A stretch of DNA of 12,528 nucleotides. Origin: an uncultured Cellvibrio sp. (GTDB lineage: Bacteria; Pseudomonadota; Gammaproteobacteria; Pseudomonadales; Cellvibrionaceae). A program made the translations under genes and the position numbers. The notes under the pieces were generated by a model. The model ran no database searches, was not told the origin of the DNA, and saw only the letters and a list, made by a program, of their open reading frames with translations. The DNA lies in NCBI GenBank assembly GCA_946886255.1, contig CAMPIG010000092.1, forward strand, positions 1 through 12,528, written 5' to 3'. How positions within the stretch are numbered: position 1 is the first letter of the stretch; the number at the start of each line of letters is the position of its first letter. This document shows, piece after piece, positions 1 to 6,801 of this stretch.

Positions 1-173
1 TGGTGATGGTGTGCGCCGCGCCCTTGATGTTGTATGTTTTTTTTGGCCCGGAAGATGGCAACCCAATTGGCCTCGGATTGCTCTTTGCCGGTGGTGCGCT
101 GGTTGCGCATGTTGGCTTTACCTTAGGATTGGTGCTGCTGATCTGGGATGTGTTTATTAAGAAGAACAAGTAG
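1..173 (+). CDS. 3' end of a small membrane protein gene, function unknown
   Basis: Reading from base 3 gives about 56 open residues ending at TAG 171-173. The translation has two hydrophobic stretches: one around CAAPLMLYVFF and a longer one from LGLLFAGGALVAH through LGLVLLIWDVF. It ends in a lysine-rich tail, KKNK. This looks like the last two membrane segments of an inner-membrane protein with a positively charged cytoplasmic C terminus. The 5' end lies outside the window, so start, length and family cannot be given. The TAG stop is part of the GTAG head of a REP palindrome that begins at base 170, so the C terminus may have been set by the REP. I do not recognise the family. Confidence 0.7.
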   Translation, partial: VMVCAAPLMLYVFFGPEDGNPIGLGLLFAGGALVAHVGFTLGLVLLIWDVFIKKNK

Positions 174-199
174 GTCGGATTAGCGTAGCGTAATCCGAC
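170..199 (+). repeat. REP palindrome 1 (GTAG-headed)
   Basis: GTAG (170-173) is followed by a 9-bp perfect stem, GTCGGATTA (174-182) with TAATCCGAC (191-199), and an 8-base loop. After the stem comes GCGGTGT, which also follows the REP near 5353. A GTAG tetranucleotide ahead of an imperfect palindrome is the hallmark of REP sequences mobilised by RAYT (TnpA-REP) transposases. The GTAG contains the TAG stop of the upstream gene. No RAYT gene is present in this window. Confidence 0.8.
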
Positions 200-239
200 G
201 CGGTGTCTTCGAGTAGAGGATGCAATCTTCCAGGAAATT

Positions 240-269
240 GTCGGATTACGCTGCGCTAATCCGACCTAC
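240..269 (-). repeat. REP palindrome 2, inverted relative to REP 1
   Basis: On the minus strand this reads GTAG (269-266) and then the same 9-bp stem, at 265-257 and 248-240. With REP 1 it forms a tail-to-tail pair about 100 bp long, like the BIME arrangement of enterobacteria. It lies 20 bp past the stop of the minus-strand ABC exporter gene, so the exporter mRNA carries it GTAG-first in its 3' end. It may serve there as an mRNA-stabilising or terminating hairpin. Confidence 0.8.
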
Positions 270-289
270 GATAGCGTTTCGTCGAGTTC

Positions 290-2119
290 TCACATCTCGC
301 CCAGGAAACCGCCGGATTGATGAGCCCAGAGTTGGGCGTAAAGTCCGCCGAGAGCAATCAATTCACCGTGGGTTCCCTGTTCAACGATACGACCCTGATC
401 CAGCACAATCAAACGATCCAATGCGGCAATAGTCGATAAACGGTGTGCGATGGCGATCACCGTTTTGCCTTCCATTAATGTTGTCAGGTTAGCCTGGATC
501 GCCGCTTCCACTTCCGAATCCAAAGCTGACGTTGCTTCATCCATAATCAGGATCGGTGCGTCTTTGATAAGTACTCGCGCGATTGCAATGCGCTGACGTT
601 GCCCGCCGGACAATTTCACGCCGCGTTCACCCACATGGGCATCGTAACCGGTGCGATGTTTGCCATCATCCAGGTGCTGGATAAAATCATGGGCCTCGGC
701 CTGTTTGGCCGCGCGAATCATATCTTCTTCGGTTGCATCCGGTTTACCGTAAAGTAAATTATCGCGCACCGAGCGGTGTAGTAAGGAGGTATCCTGGGTC
801 ACCATGCCGATATGGGCGCGCAGGCTTTCCTGCGATACCTCGGCAATATTTTCTCCGTCAATCAGAATTTTGCCGGCCTCCACGTCATAAAAACGCATCA
901 GCAAATTCACCAGCGTGGATTTGCCGGAACCTGATCGGCCGACCAGACCAATTTTTTCCCCCGCTTTAATATCGAGAGAGAAATGATCAATCACGCCGCT
1001 GCCTTTGCCGTAATGAAAACTCACGTTGTTAAAGCTAATAGCCCCGTGTTTGATCGCGAGTGCTGGTGCATCGGGCTGGTCTTGTACATCGCGCGGTTTG
1101 GAGAGCGTATTTAAACCATCGCGGGCGGTACCGATATTTTCAAAGAGCGAAGACACTTCCCACATAATCCACTGCGCCATGCCGTTCAGGCGCAACACCA
1201 AACCTACCGCCGCAGCGATAGCGCCGGTGGAAATAGCGGATTCGGTCCACAACCAGATGGACAAAGCCGTTACCGAAAAAATCAACAGTGCCGTCAAGGT
1301 CCATACACCACTGTTCAAGAGCGTAGCCAGACGCATTTGCCGGTAAACAGTAGCCAGGAAATATTCCATGCCTTCTTTTGCATAGGTCGCTTCCCGCCGA
1401 GAGTGGGAAAATAATTTCACCGTGGAAATATTGGTGTAGGTGTCCACCAGGCGGCCGGTCATGTCGGAACGCGCATCGGCCTGCGCGGCGGATACTTTCG
1501 CGAGGCGCGGGAGAAAGTAATAAAGCAAACCCGCATAACAGATAAACCAGATCAACAGCGGGATCGCCAGCCGGTAATCCATCGACGCCACCAGGAACAC
1601 CATGCCAGTAAAGTACACGGCGACATACAACAAGACGTCGAGTAATTTCATGACGGTTTCGCGCACTGCCAGTGCGGTTTGCATGACTTTGGTCGCGATG
1701 CGCCCGGCAAATTCATTCTGGTAAAACGCGAGACTCTGACCCAGCAAATAGCGGTGCGCCTGCCAGCGAATCCGCATCGGATAATTACCCAATAGCGTTT
1801 GATGAATGACTGTCGAATGGAGAAGTACGGCGCAGGGCAACAAGAGCACGATGACCACGGCCATCAGAATCAATTTGTCACCGGACTCTGAAAATAAACT
1901 GGCCGGTGTATGGGCGTTGAGCTTGTCGACCAGTTCTCCCAAAAAGCCGAACAGCGAGACTTCCATGATGGCAATGGCGCCGGTGAGCAGTGCCATAAAT
2001 ACCAGATGAAATTCTATGCCGCGTGTGTAGTGGCGGCAAAACGCAAACAGTGTTTTGGGCGGCTGTTGCGGGTCCTGGGGTGGGAAAGGTTTAATCAGGC
2101 TTTCAAAAAAAGTAAACAT
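290..2119 (-). CDS. ABC exporter half-transporter (fused membrane and ATP-binding domains)
   Basis: The protein is about 609 residues from the chosen start: an N-terminal six-helix exporter membrane domain (roughly residues 35-325) and a C-terminal ATPase domain. Counted from the TTG at 2134 (614 residues), the Walker A GRSGSGKST is at 399-407, the Q-loop Gln at 447, the signature LSGGQ at 508-512, Walker B ILIMDE at 528-533 and the H-loop His at 564. All catalytic residues are present, so it should form an active homodimeric exporter (or a heterodimer) in the inner membrane. The substrate cannot be read from sequence; lipid or drug export is usual for the family. Three in-frame starts compete: TTG 2134, ATG 2131 and ATG 2119. 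I prefer 2119, giving MFTFFESL, because as I recall close relatives begin this way; none has a strong ribosome-binding site. A promoter with an embedded dyad lies just upstream (2157-2184). Confidence 0.9.
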   Translation of the reverse strand: MFTFFESLIKPFPPQDPQQPPKTLFAFCRHYTRGIEFHLVFMALLTGAIAIMEVSLFGFLGELVDKLNAHTPASLFSESGDKLILMAVVIVLLLPCAVLLHSTVIHQTLLGNYPMRIRWQAHRYLLGQSLAFYQNEFAGRIATKVMQTALAVRETVMKLLDVLLYVAVYFTGMVFLVASMDYRLAIPLLIWFICYAGLLYYFLPRLAKVSAAQADARSDMTGRLVDTYTNISTVKLFSHSRREATYAKEGMEYFLATVYRQMRLATLLNSGVWTLTALLIFSVTALSIWLWTESAISTGAIAAAVGLVLRLNGMAQWIMWEVSSLFENIGTARDGLNTLSKPRDVQDQPDAPALAIKHGAISFNNVSFHYGKGSGVIDHFSLDIKAGEKIGLVGRSGSGKSTLVNLLMRFYDVEAGKILIDGENIAEVSQESLRAHIGMVTQDTSLLHRSVRDNLLYGKPDATEEDMIRAAKQAEAHDFIQHLDDGKHRTGYDAHVGERGVKLSGGQRQRIAIARVLIKDAPILIMDEATSALDSEVEAAIQANLTTLMEGKTVIAIAHRLSTIAALDRLIVLDQGRIVEQGTHGELIALGGLYAQLWAHQSGGFLGEM

Positions 2120-2156
2120 GGCAACCAACATCAATCAGTGAGAGCCCGACATTCTG

Positions 2157-2184
2157 ATGATAAACATTGACTGTTTAATGTCAT
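2157..2184 (-). promoter_or_regulatory. Candidate promoter of the ABC exporter gene
   Basis: On the minus strand, ATGACA (2184-2179) and TATCAT (2162-2157) are separated by 16 bp; each matches the sigma-70 consensus at five of six positions. Transcription would start near 2150, leaving a leader of about 20-30 nt to the ATGs at 2131 or 2119. The spacer contains the dyad annotated separately. Assigned by eye, without transcript data. Confidence 0.5.
2161..2177. promoter_or_regulatory. Perfect dyad, candidate operator in the exporter promoter
   Basis: TAAACATTGACTGTTTA is a perfect 6-5-6 inverted repeat. It overlaps the last bases of the -10 box and fills most of the spacer between the -10 and -35 boxes of the exporter promoter, where a bound protein would block RNA polymerase. 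The left half with its flank, GATGATAAACA (2156-2166), recurs exactly at 4319-4329 in the azoR/lysR promoter region. The binding protein is unknown. Confidence 0.4.
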
Positions 2185-2353
2185 CGAACAGGGAATAGGT
2201 CATGGTTAAAATTCGGCGGCCAGTCTATCATTTCGTTGTCGGTCATGCTCGCCAAATGCGCAGACTGCTGACAACCTCGGACATTTCTTTACATTTGTTT
2301 GTGATTAAAGAATAACCGCATCCTGTCTTTGTACCTGTATTTGAGAAAAAGCG

Positions 2354-2746
2354 ATGAAAAATTTCCTGCTCTGTTTTGCTGCCGGTTGTGTCGGTGGTGT
2401 GATTTATTGTGTGGTGATGTGGCTGTTCAGCCGTTATGGTATTTCGCAATCTTTCAGTGTCAGTTTGTACGGGTCTGTTGCCCCGCAGTGGATGTACCCG
2501 CGTATTGTCTGGGGCGGTTTGTGGGGTCTGTTGTTTTTGTTGCCGATGCTGACCAGCAGTATCTTTATGCGCAGTTTCGTCATCAGTTTGATTCCGACAT
2601 TTGTTCAGCTTTTTATTATTTACCCCTTCTATGCCGGCAAAGGTTTTGCGGGTTTGCAACTTGGCATGATGACGCCCTTGTTGGTGTGGTTCTTTTTTTG
2701 GGTGTGGGCGTTTGCGACGGTGATTACCTTGCGGTTGGCCAGGTAA
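2354..2746 (+). CDS. Small membrane protein with four helices, function unknown
   Basis: The 130-residue product is almost wholly hydrophobic, with likely membrane helices near residues 4-25, 50-66, 72-93 and 104-127. Features include the glycine-rich first helix (AAGCVGGVIY), a PQWMYPRIVWGGLWGLLF block before helix 2, and a short C-terminal LRLAR tail. No catalytic motif or metal-binding pattern is visible. The ATG has only a weak GAG about 8 bases upstream. A poor promoter-like pair (TTTACA at 2288, AATAAC at 2311) is the best I see ahead of it. It is divergent from the ABC exporter across about 230 bp and convergent with the pirin gene, so context gives no function. The smooth membrane profile and the clean gap on both sides argue that it is a real gene. 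Confidence 0.75.
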   Translation: MKNFLLCFAAGCVGGVIYCVVMWLFSRYGISQSFSVSLYGSVAPQWMYPRIVWGGLWGLLFLLPMLTSSIFMRSFVISLIPTFVQLFIIYPFYAGKGFAGLQLGMMTPLLVWFFFWVWAFATVITLRLAR

Positions 2747-2755
2747 TATGAAAAA

Positions 2756-2773
2756 AGCCCCGGTTAAGGGGCT
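2756..2773 (-). terminator. Rho-independent terminator for the azoR-pirin operon
   Basis: On the minus strand, AGCCCC, a 6-base loop and GGGGCT form a 6-bp GC-rich stem (2773-2756), which runs straight into a T tract complementary to the A run at 2751-2756. It begins 12 bp after the pirin stop codon. There is no T tract on the plus side, so it should act mainly on the minus-strand operon and only weakly on the convergent membrane protein gene. Confidence 0.8.
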
Positions 2774-2784
2774 GGGGTAAAAAC

Positions 2785-3639
2785 TTAATAATTGACCAAT
2801 TCGCCGCTGCGATAATCCCGAATGGCCTGCTCAATCTCATCCTGGGTATTCATCACAAAGGGGCCGTATTGGGCGATGGGTTCCTTGATCGGTTTTCCGG
2901 CCAACACCAGAAAACGGGTTGCGTCGCCGGTAGCGGCAATCTTTAACTCATCACCTTTGAACAATAGTCCTGCGTTGCCGGCGCTTAATTTGCGCTGGTC
3001 ATCGCCGATGGCGATTTCTCCTTCGTACACATAAACAAAGACATTGTGTTCCGTCGGGACGGCTTGCTCGAACGTTGCCTGCGCGGGTAAATGCACATCC
3101 CAATAAATCGGTTCTGTGCTTAACCCGTGAATAGGGCCGGTGATTGCTTCGTCGCCAACTCTTACGCTGTTGGCAATCACTTTAACCTGGCCGCCATTCG
3201 GAAGCGGCACTGTCGGAATATCCCTTGCGGGGATATCGCGATAGGCCGCCGGTTTCATCTTTTCTGCAGCGGGTAAATTGAGCCAGAGCTGAAAACCGCG
3301 CATGGCTCCCTGTTCCTGTTGCGGCATTTCGGAGTGGATGATGCCGCGACCGGCGGTCATCCACTGCACGTCACCGGTTTTCAGGTCACCGCGATTGCCC
3401 AAATGGTCTTCATGCAGCATATGACCTTCGAGCATGTAGGTGACCGTCTCAAAGCCGCGATGGGGATGCGACGGAAAACCGGCAATGTAGTCATCTGCGT
3501 TTTCCGAATTAAACTCATCCAGCATCAGAAACGGATCGAAACGAGCATGGGGTGTTTGTCCGAGGCTTCGTTTTATGCGCACGCCAGCCCCATCGCTGGT
3601 GGCGCGGCCGGGGACAATCTGTTGCAGTTCGCGTTGCAT
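2785..3639 (-). CDS. Pirin family cupin protein
   Basis: This is a 284-residue bicupin of normal pirin length. The N-terminal cupin carries the metal site: HPHRGFETVTYMLEG, with His58 and His60, followed by GRGIIHSE with His102 and Glu104. This matches the His-His-His-Glu iron site of human pirin and E. coli YhhW almost position for position. Several bacterial pirins have quercetin 2,3-dioxygenase activity; the natural substrate here is unknown. The C-terminal cupin (about 160-280) lacks the metal ligands, as is usual. The start has an excellent GAGGAGG site 5-6 bases upstream. The gene is the second of a minus-strand pair, 17 bp after azoR, and ends at a terminator. Pairing with azoR and a divergent LysR regulator suggests a response to quinones, flavonoids or other electrophiles; that role is inference. 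Confidence 0.92.
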   Translation of the reverse strand: MQRELQQIVPGRATSDGAGVRIKRSLGQTPHARFDPFLMLDEFNSENADDYIAGFPSHPHRGFETVTYMLEGHMLHEDHLGNRGDLKTGDVQWMTAGRGIIHSEMPQQEQGAMRGFQLWLNLPAAEKMKPAAYRDIPARDIPTVPLPNGGQVKVIANSVRVGDEAITGPIHGLSTEPIYWDVHLPAQATFEQAVPTEHNVFVYVYEGEIAIGDDQRKLSAGNAGLLFKGDELKIAATGDATRFLVLAGKPIKEPIAQYGPFVMNTQDEIEQAIRDYRSGELVNY

Positions 3640-3656
3640 AAAAACCTCCTCAAAGA

Positions 3657-4253
3657 TCAGGCAGCGGTCAATTGGTTGATTCGCTCCTGGGCAGCGTTGA
3701 TACCTTTGATCTTGCTGTCGTCACCTAAAGCCAGACCTTCGGCATAAATAGTTTCCACTTGCTTAAAGCCCACGAAATTCAGGAATGTCGTTAATTGCCA
3801 GTCAGCTGGCCCACCGGCGTAGTGACCGCCGCGGGTGGCAAAGACATACACCGGAACATCGGGCAACAAACCTTCCGGACCATTGGCGGTGTAGCGGAAG
3901 GTCACACCGGCGCGGGCGATGTGGTCGAAGTATGCCTTGAGTGTTGACGGCATGCCGAAGTTATATAAGGGCACACCCAACACAATGACATCGGCGTTAC
4001 GCAATTCGTTGATCAGTTCATCAGAGTAATCAACGACCGCTTGTTGTTCCGGCGTGCGTTGGTCGGCCGGGGTAAACAGCGCTCCCAGGCGTGCGCCATC
4101 CAGGTGAGGCAGCGCTTCAGCGGCCAGATCGCGCAGGATAACCTTGCCATCAGGGTTTTGCGCTTTCCAGCGTGCGACGAATTCGTTACTCAAGGCGGTG
4201 GATTGGCTGTTGTCGCCGGTGATACTGCTGGTGATTTGTAACAGAGTGCTCAT
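3657..4253 (-). CDS. azoR: FMN-dependent NADH-azoreductase
   Basis: The 198-residue flavodoxin-fold protein matches the AzoR (AcpD) family in length and along its whole sequence. Seen directly: the phosphate-binding N-terminal loop SSITGDNSQS (9-18), the FMN-binding segment PLYNFGMPSTLKAYFDHI (95-112) and the RGGHY loop (141-145). AzoR is a cytosolic homodimer that reduces azo compounds and quinones by two-electron transfer from NADH; quinone detoxification is the likely physiological role. The ATG is preceded by AAGGAG with about 7 bases spacing. It is the first gene of an operon with the pirin gene and is divergent from a LysR-type regulator, the usual arrangement for a regulator that controls its neighbours. 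A -10-like TATCAT lies about 70 bp upstream (4325-4320), within the 11-mer shared with the ABC exporter promoter. Confidence 0.93.
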   Translation of the reverse strand: MSTLLQITSSITGDNSQSTALSNEFVARWKAQNPDGKVILRDLAAEALPHLDGARLGALFTPADQRTPEQQAVVDYSDELINELRNADVIVLGVPLYNFGMPSTLKAYFDHIARAGVTFRYTANGPEGLLPDVPVYVFATRGGHYAGGPADWQLTTFLNFVGFKQVETIYAEGLALGDDSKIKGINAAQERINQLTAA

Positions 4254-4308
4254 GGTCTTGCTCCTTCATGTGTCAGTGGCTGAATTGCCATGGGAGCTAT
4301 TTAATGAT

Positions 4309-4337
4309 TTGACCAGCCGATGATAAACAGCGATATT
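4309..4337 (+). promoter_or_regulatory. Candidate lysR promoter, overlapping the azoR promoter
   Basis: TTGACC (4309-4314), a 17-bp spacer and GATATT (4332-4337) give a reasonable sigma-70 promoter, with transcription starting near 4344, about 36 nt before the regulator's ATG. The opposite strand carries TATCAT (4325-4320), a possible azoR -10 box, so the two promoters would overlap. Half-sites AAACA (4325-4329) and TGTTT (4343-4347) flank the -10 region and could be the regulator's own binding site, which would allow autorepression together with azoR control. Confidence 0.4.
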
Positions 4338-4369
4338 TAACTTGTTTTAATCGAAAAAACTAATCTATT

Positions 4370-4374
4370 GGAGG
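4370..4374 (+). promoter_or_regulatory. Ribosome binding site that fixes the LysR start
   Basis: GGAGG lies 5 bases before the ATG at 4380. The alternative in-frame TTG at 4368-4370 overlaps this site and has no good site of its own, so translation should begin at 4380. Confidence 0.75.
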
Positions 4375-4379
4375 CGGCG

Positions 4380-5309
4380 ATGGCCACACCCAAAGCGACG
4401 GTACCCACTTGTTGCGAACCCAAAGTCAGCCTGGATCAGTGGCGCGCGCTGCTGGCCGTTATTGATGCCGGCGGTTACGCCAAAGCTGCCGAGATGCTTA
4501 ACAAGAGCCAATCGGCCGTGTCCTACGCCATCCAGCAGTTAGAGACATTGTTGGGTGTGGCGGTGTTTGAGTTGCAAGGGCGGCGCGCTGTTCCCACGCC
4601 TGCCGGCGATGTGCTTTACCGCCGCGCCCGGGTGCTGCTAGAACAGGCCGAGCGTCTGGAAAGAGCGGCGGCGAGTCTGTCGTCTCACATAGAACCGCTC
4701 ATCAGTATTGCGGCGGATCTGATTATTCCTTCCGAGAAAATCCTGCGCTGTCTGGAGATTTTTGCGCGGGATTATCCTGAAACCCGCGTGGAGATTTACG
4801 AGTCGGTTCTGAGTGGAACTGAGGATGCTTTGCTGCAACGGCAGGTGGATTTGGCCATCGGTGGCCGGGTACCTCCGGGATTTATGGGAGACAAACTGGT
4901 GACGGTAATTATGCGGGGTGTCACTAGTCCGGATCACCCATTGCAGCAATTAGGGCGACCCGCCAACGTAGAGGATCTGCGCCAGCATCGGCAGATTATC
5001 GTGCGTGATTCCGGATTGTTCCGCCGTCGCTCGGAGGGTTGGCAGGAAGCTGAACAGCGCTGGACGGTGAGCCATATCAAGACGTCGCTGGAAGCGATTC
5101 GCATGGGCCTTGGTTACGCCTGGTTGCCAGATGCCTACACCCATCAGGAGATAGCTGCTGGCCACTTGAAATATTTGTCAGTCGAAGTGGGTGCAGAACG
5201 TGAGGTGCCGATTTATATCACCTTCGCCGACCGCGATTTCGCCGGCCCGGCCACCCGCCATCTGGCCGACATCCTCAAAGCCGAATTACCCAGAGCATGC
5301 AAAAAGTAG
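4380..5309 (+). CDS. LysR-type transcriptional regulator
   Basis: The 309-residue protein has the LysR layout. An N-terminal winged helix-turn-helix spans about residues 16-75 (LDQWRALLAVIDAGGYAKAAEML, SQSAVSYAIQQLE, RAVPTPAGDVLY), followed by a linker helix (78-100) and a periplasmic-binding-protein-like effector domain (about 107-300). It is divergent from azoR-pirin with a 126-bp gap, so it most likely controls that operon and itself. Unusually, a Cys-Cys pair sits at residues 11-12 just before the DNA-binding domain; the only other cysteines are 124 and 307. Redox sensing is possible but unproven, since LysR redox sensors such as OxyR use cysteines in the effector domain. The TAG stop (5307-5309) is inside a GTAG that matches the REP head. 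The effector is unknown. Confidence 0.92.
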   Translation: MATPKATVPTCCEPKVSLDQWRALLAVIDAGGYAKAAEMLNKSQSAVSYAIQQLETLLGVAVFELQGRRAVPTPAGDVLYRRARVLLEQAERLERAAASLSSHIEPLISIAADLIIPSEKILRCLEIFARDYPETRVEIYESVLSGTEDALLQRQVDLAIGGRVPPGFMGDKLVTVIMRGVTSPDHPLQQLGRPANVEDLRQHRQIIVRDSGLFRRRSEGWQEAEQRWTVSHIKTSLEAIRMGLGYAWLPDAYTHQEIAAGHLKYLSVEVGAEREVPIYITFADRDFAGPATRHLADILKAELPRACKK

Positions 5310-5353
5310 GTCGCATCGTAGGTCGGATTAGCTGCCCAGCAGCGTAATCCGAC
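5306..5353 (+). repeat. REP palindrome 3 with a duplicated partial head
   Basis: A first GTAGGTCG (5306-5313) contains the lysR stop and is followed after 4 bases by a complete REP: GTAG (5318-5321), GTCGGATTA (5322-5330) and TAATCCGAC (5345-5353). The loop is longer than in REPs 1 and 2 and contains its own small GCTG/CAGC stem. The stem is again followed by GCGGTGT, as in REP 1. On the far side, CTAC (5363-5366) puts a GTAG on the fumC strand too. It fills most of the 69-bp gap between convergent lysR and fumC, where no other terminator is visible. Confidence 0.8.
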
Positions 5354-5378
5354 GCGGTGTGCCTACAAAGAAATGCGC

Positions 5379-6755
5379 TTACAAACCACCGCGCGTTAAC
5401 TTCTCCGGATTCAACAATTCCGCCAATTCCGCACGCGGTATATCCGTTTCCTCCTCCGCCACATCGATAATATCGCGCCCTTCCTTGTAAGCTTTCTTGG
5501 CAATGGCCGCTGCTTTGTTGTAACCGATGATGGGATTCAAGGCGGTGACTAAGATGGGATTGCGCGCAAGCGCTTTGGTCAGGTTGGCCTCATTTACTGT
5601 GAAGCTGGCGATGGCTTTATCTGCCAGCAGCTGGCTGGCATTGGCCAATAACTCAATACTTTCCAGCAAATTATGCGCAATCACAGGCAGCATCACGTTT
5701 AGCTGAAAATTGCCCGACTGACCGGCAATGGTAATGGTAGTGTCATTGCCCATCACCTGCGCCGCCACCATGGCGACGGCTTCGGGAATCACCGGATTTA
5801 CCTTGCCGGGCATGATAGACGAGCCGGGCTGAAGCGCTTCCAGGGTAATTTCGCCGAGTCCGGCCAAGGGGCCTGAATTCATCCAGCGCAAATCGTTGGC
5901 GATCTTCATCAAGCTGACTGCCAGGGTTTTCAGATGGCCAGACAAGGCGACGGCGGTGTCCTGGCTGTTGATCAGTGCGAACAGATTGTCGCCCGGTACA
6001 AAGGGGTGTTCGATATTGACGGCGAGTTGTGCGGCGAATTTGGCGGAGAAGGATGGATGCGCGTTGATCCCCGTGCCCACCGCAGTGCCGCCTTGGGCGA
6101 GGTGCAACAACTGCGGCATCAGCGTCCGCAGGCGTACATAGTTGGCTTCAATCTGGTGGGTCCAGGCTTCAAGTTCTTGCGCAAGGGTCACTGGCATGGC
6201 GTCCATCAGATGCGTGCGTCCGGTTTTGACGAAACCCTCCACCTGGACACTTTTGCCAAGCAGACTGGTGTGCAAATGTTCCAGCGCAGGTAGCAATTTT
6301 TCTTCCAGTTGCATAACAGCGCTGATATGGATAGCTGTGGGAATCACATCGTTGCTGCTCTGGCTCATGTTGACGTGATCGTTGGGGTTGACGGGTTTCT
6401 GTAGTTGCTCACTGGCCAGATTGGCAATAACTTCATTGACGTTCATATTGGTGCTGGTGCCCGACCCGGTCTGGAAGATATCCACTGGAAACTGGTCGTC
6501 ATACTGGCCATCCATGATCGCTTCACTTGCCTGGACAATGGCCTGCGCGATGTCGTCTTCCAGCAGCCCCAACTCGCGGTTGACTTGGGCGGCAGTTTTT
6601 TTTATCAACGCCACGGCGGCGATAAAACTGGTCGGTAAGCCTCTGCCGCTGATGCTAAAGTTGTTGATTGCACGTTGGGTTTGCGCGCCGTAACAGGCGG
6701 AGGCGGGCACCTTGATCTCGCCCATGCTGTCGGTTTCTGTGCGATATTCGGTCAT
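5379..6755 (-). CDS. fumC: Class II fumarate hydratase
   Basis: The 458-residue protein interconverts fumarate and malate in the citric acid cycle and needs no iron-sulfur cluster, so it remains active under oxidative stress or iron limitation. The family signature GSSIMPGKVNP is at 311-321. The substrate-binding SGTSTNMN is at 98-105 and the active-site His is in GRTHLMDA (His182). Length is close to E. coli FumC. The frame is open upstream to 6851, but the family N terminus, MTEYRTETDSMGEIKVP, begins at the ATG at 6755, which has an AGGG about 7 bases ahead. It is convergent with lysR across a REP and divergent from a small VOC-like gene only 46 bp away, so its promoter must lie in or across that gene's 5' region. 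Confidence 0.95.
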   Translation of the reverse strand: MTEYRTETDSMGEIKVPASACYGAQTQRAINNFSISGRGLPTSFIAAVALIKKTAAQVNRELGLLEDDIAQAIVQASEAIMDGQYDDQFPVDIFQTGSGTSTNMNVNEVIANLASEQLQKPVNPNDHVNMSQSSNDVIPTAIHISAVMQLEEKLLPALEHLHTSLLGKSVQVEGFVKTGRTHLMDAMPVTLAQELEAWTHQIEANYVRLRTLMPQLLHLAQGGTAVGTGINAHPSFSAKFAAQLAVNIEHPFVPGDNLFALINSQDTAVALSGHLKTLAVSLMKIANDLRWMNSGPLAGLGEITLEALQPGSSIMPGKVNPVIPEAVAMVAAQVMGNDTTITIAGQSGNFQLNVMLPVIAHNLLESIELLANASQLLADKAIASFTVNEANLTKALARNPILVTALNPIIGYNKAAAIAKKAYKEGRDIIDVAEEETDIPRAELAELLNPEKLTRGGL

Positions 6756-6801
6756 GATGGGCCCTATAAATTTGACGTTAGTGCTGAGCGGAGGATAGCA
6801 G

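Noticed and set aside
170..269. CRISPR-like or attachment-site reading of the repeated GTCGGATTA palindromes
   Set aside because: Two or three isolated palindromes in inverted orientation with GTAG heads fit REP elements; there are no regular spacers, integrase or tRNA gene nearby.
2243..2659. A 138-codon minus-strand frame
   Set aside because: Threonine/glutamine/histidine-rich antisense shadow of the 130-residue membrane protein gene.
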